DNA from: Verrucomicrobiota bacterium
GTDB taxonomy: Bacteria > Verrucomicrobiota > Verrucomicrobiia > Limisphaerales > UBA11358
Assembly (NCBI GenBank): GCA_021323835.1
Contig: JAJPKI010000123.1
Coordinates: forward strand, 1 to 8,076
Length of the DNA stretch: 8,076 nucleotides
Direction: 5' to 3'
The position numbers were made by a program, and so were the translations under genes. The notes beneath the pieces were generated by a model. The model saw nothing but the letters and a program-made list of their open reading frames with translations, did not search any database and was not told the origin of the DNA. Positions 6,814 through 8,076 of this stretch are shown here, in pieces; position 1 is the first letter of the stretch; each line of letters starts with the position of its first letter.

Positions 6814-7638
6814 ATGCGCGCCATCTGGAAAGGGTCAATCACGTTCGGACTGATTAATATTCCCATTAGTTTATTTTCCGCAACGCGGTCGGAGGAATTG
6901 AAATTTCGCCTGTTGCGCGCAAGCGATTTAAGTCCGGTAAATTATAAACGGGTGGCGGAATCCGATGGCAAGGAAGTTCCATGGGACCAAATCGTCAAGG
7001 GCTATGAATATGAAAAAGGAAAATTCATCGTGCTCAAGGATGAAGATTTCAAGCGCGTGGACATCGAGGCGACGCAAACGGTGGACATCATTGATTTTGT
7101 TGCGCTCGAAGAAATCAACCCGATGTTTTTTCACAAACCGTATTATATCGAGCCGGTCAAAAGCGGCGCCAAGGCGTATGCGCTGTTGCGCGAAACGTTG
7201 GCGAGCGAAAATAAAGTTGGCATCGCGAAGGTCGTGATTAAAACGAAACAATATCTCGCGTCGGTCAAGCCGACGGGCGACGTGCTGCTGCTGGAATTGA
7301 TGCACTTCACGGATGAATTGGTGCAGCCTGAAAATTTGCAATTGCCGAAGAACATCGAAATTCGCAAAGCGGAAAAAGACATGGCAAAGCAATTGATTCA
7401 CCAAATGACCGATAAATGGGAACCGGAAAAATATCGGGACGATTATCGCGAGGCCGTAATGAAATTGATTGAGGAGAAAGCGGCGCATCCGGACGAAGCG
7501 CCAAAAGCCGCGCCGAAACCCAAACGCGAATCGAAGGTGATTGATTTGGCGGAAGTGCTCAAGCGCAGTCTCGCCGAGACACAGAAAAAATCGCGCGGCA
7601 AAAGGGAATCGACGGTGAAATTGAAAAAGGCAGCATGA
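6814..7638 (+). CDS. ku: Non-homologous end-joining protein Ku
   Basis: Bacterial Ku is a homodimeric ring that binds double-strand DNA ends and recruits LigD. The protein begins with the family hallmark MRAIWKGSITFGLINIPISL (1-20), which fixes the ATG although no Shine-Dalgarno is visible. Further landmarks are VPWDQIVKGYEYEKGKFIVL (55-74), DEDFKRVDIEATQTVDIIDFV (76-96), YYIEPVKSGAKAYALLRE (110-127) and LLLELMHFTDEL (158-169). The Ku core ends near 230. A Pro/Ala/Lys linker and VIDLAEVLKRSL (242-253) follow, the short C-terminal segment implicated in LigD contact in other bacteria. A basic tail (258-274) may bind DNA. Length 274 is normal for the family. The stop overlaps the ligD start by ATGA, so the two are translationally coupled in one operon. 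Confidence 0.97.
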   Translation: MRAIWKGSITFGLINIPISLFSATRSEELKFRLLRASDLSPVNYKRVAESDGKEVPWDQIVKGYEYEKGKFIVLKDEDFKRVDIEATQTVDIIDFVALEEINPMFFHKPYYIEPVKSGAKAYALLRETLASENKVGIAKVVIKTKQYLASVKPTGDVLLLELMHFTDELVQPENLQLPKNIEIRKAEKDMAKQLIHQMTDKWEPEKYRDDYREAVMKLIEEKAAHPDEAPKAAPKPKRESKVIDLAEVLKRSLAETQKKSRGKRESTVKLKKAA

Positions 7639-8076
7639 GTCTCGAGCAATACAAAGCGAAACGGGACTTCTCAAAGACGAAAGAACCGGCCGGAAAAAAA
7701 GTTTCTGCGAAAAAAATTGCGCCGCTATCGTTCGTCGTTCAGAAACATGCCGCGAGCCATTTGCATTACGATTTTCGATTGGAAATGGACGGCGTTTTGA
7801 AATCGTGGGCGGTGCCGAAAGGTTTTCCGCACATCAAAGGCGATCGGCGATTGGCGATGCAGGTGGAAGACCATCCGATTGAATACGGCGGATTTGAAGG
7901 CACGATTCCGCCGGGCAATTATGGCGCGGGCACGGTGATGCTCTGGGATTTCGGCACTTACAATGTTTTGGGCGGCGAACCGCTCGACGCCTTGGAAAAA
8001 GGAAAATTGCCGCTGGAACTTTCCGGAAAAAAATTGAAAGGCCGCTGGACACTGGTGCGGATGAAACCGAAGGACG
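7635..8076 (+). CDS. ligD: LigD 3'-phosphoesterase domain, N-terminal 147 residues (3' end off window)
   Basis: The ATG at 7635 overlaps the ku TGA (ATGA), with AAAAGG four bases upstream as ribosome binding site inside ku. The start MSLEQYKAKRDFSKTKEPAG is typical of LigD. The visible part is the phosphoesterase domain, which trims ribonucleotides and 3'-phosphates from broken ends before ligation. Its active site is complete by spacing against Pseudomonas LigD: H38, H44, D46 and R48 in QKHAASHLHYDFRLE, H80 in EDHP, and Y84. SWAVPKGF (57-64), FEGTIPPGNYGAGTVMLWD (87-105) and LKGRWTLVR (134-142) are family-wide. With the phosphoesterase domain first, the usual order would continue with ligase and then possibly polymerase, but these are past the edge. 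A stand-alone phosphoesterase protein is therefore still possible. Confidence 0.93.
   Translation, partial: MSLEQYKAKRDFSKTKEPAGKKVSAKKIAPLSFVVQKHAASHLHYDFRLEMDGVLKSWAVPKGFPHIKGDRRLAMQVEDHPIEYGGFEGTIPPGNYGAGTVMLWDFGTYNVLGGEPLDALEKGKLPLELSGKKLKGRWTLVRMKPKD

Noticed and set aside
6928..7674. A 248-codon minus-strand open frame opposite ku
   Set aside because: It is antisense to a clearly conserved Ku and shows no recognisable domain or start signal.

Overview
The window is a compact, roughly 50% GC piece of a bacterial chromosome. One partial gene reads leftward at the left edge. It diverges from a run of rightward genes that continues past the right edge. Codon choice is mixed and the sequence is rich in GAAAATTTT-type strings. 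The combination of glgE, a long single-chain 2-oxoglutarate dehydrogenase E1, a soluble PLD-type synthase and Ku/LigD reads to me like a soil or freshwater Verrucomicrobiota (Pedosphaera-like) or a related environmental lineage. That placement is inference from style and gene content, not proof.

Layout: (1) 1-1412, minus: the first 470 residues of GlgE, the maltosyltransferase that extends alpha-1,4-glucan from maltose-1-phosphate; its C-terminus is off the window. (2) 1413-1567: the intergenic region between the divergent genes. (3) 1568-4318: sucA, E1 of the 2-oxoglutarate dehydrogenase complex, apparently intact. (4) 4319-4428: a spacer holding a CACGGATTAACACAG-type sequence, three 9-nt GCGAAGNNN units and an inverted repeat. 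(5) 4429-5532: sucB (E2), split by an in-frame TAG between its lipoyl and catalytic parts. (6) 5556-6710: a phospholipase D/cardiolipin synthase-family protein with two HKD motifs. (7) 6711-6813: a short spacer. (8) 6814-7638 and 7635-end: ku and the start of ligD, overlapping by ATGA, an NHEJ repair operon.

How they fit: sucA-sucB would convert 2-oxoglutarate to succinyl-CoA in the TCA cycle, with the E3 gene (lpd) elsewhere. GlgE belongs to carbon storage, the PLD protein probably to membrane lipid metabolism, and Ku-LigD to double-strand break repair. I see no phage, transposon, CRISPR or RNA gene.

The point most worth attention is sucB. Besides the stop codon, no reading frame in the linker encodes a peripheral-subunit-binding domain. 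The bases around the stop also read as a better linker in another frame, which suggests two compensating single-base indels (sequencing error or real decay). The rest of the window is recognisable housekeeping and repair content, and I do not see a convincing unknown system.
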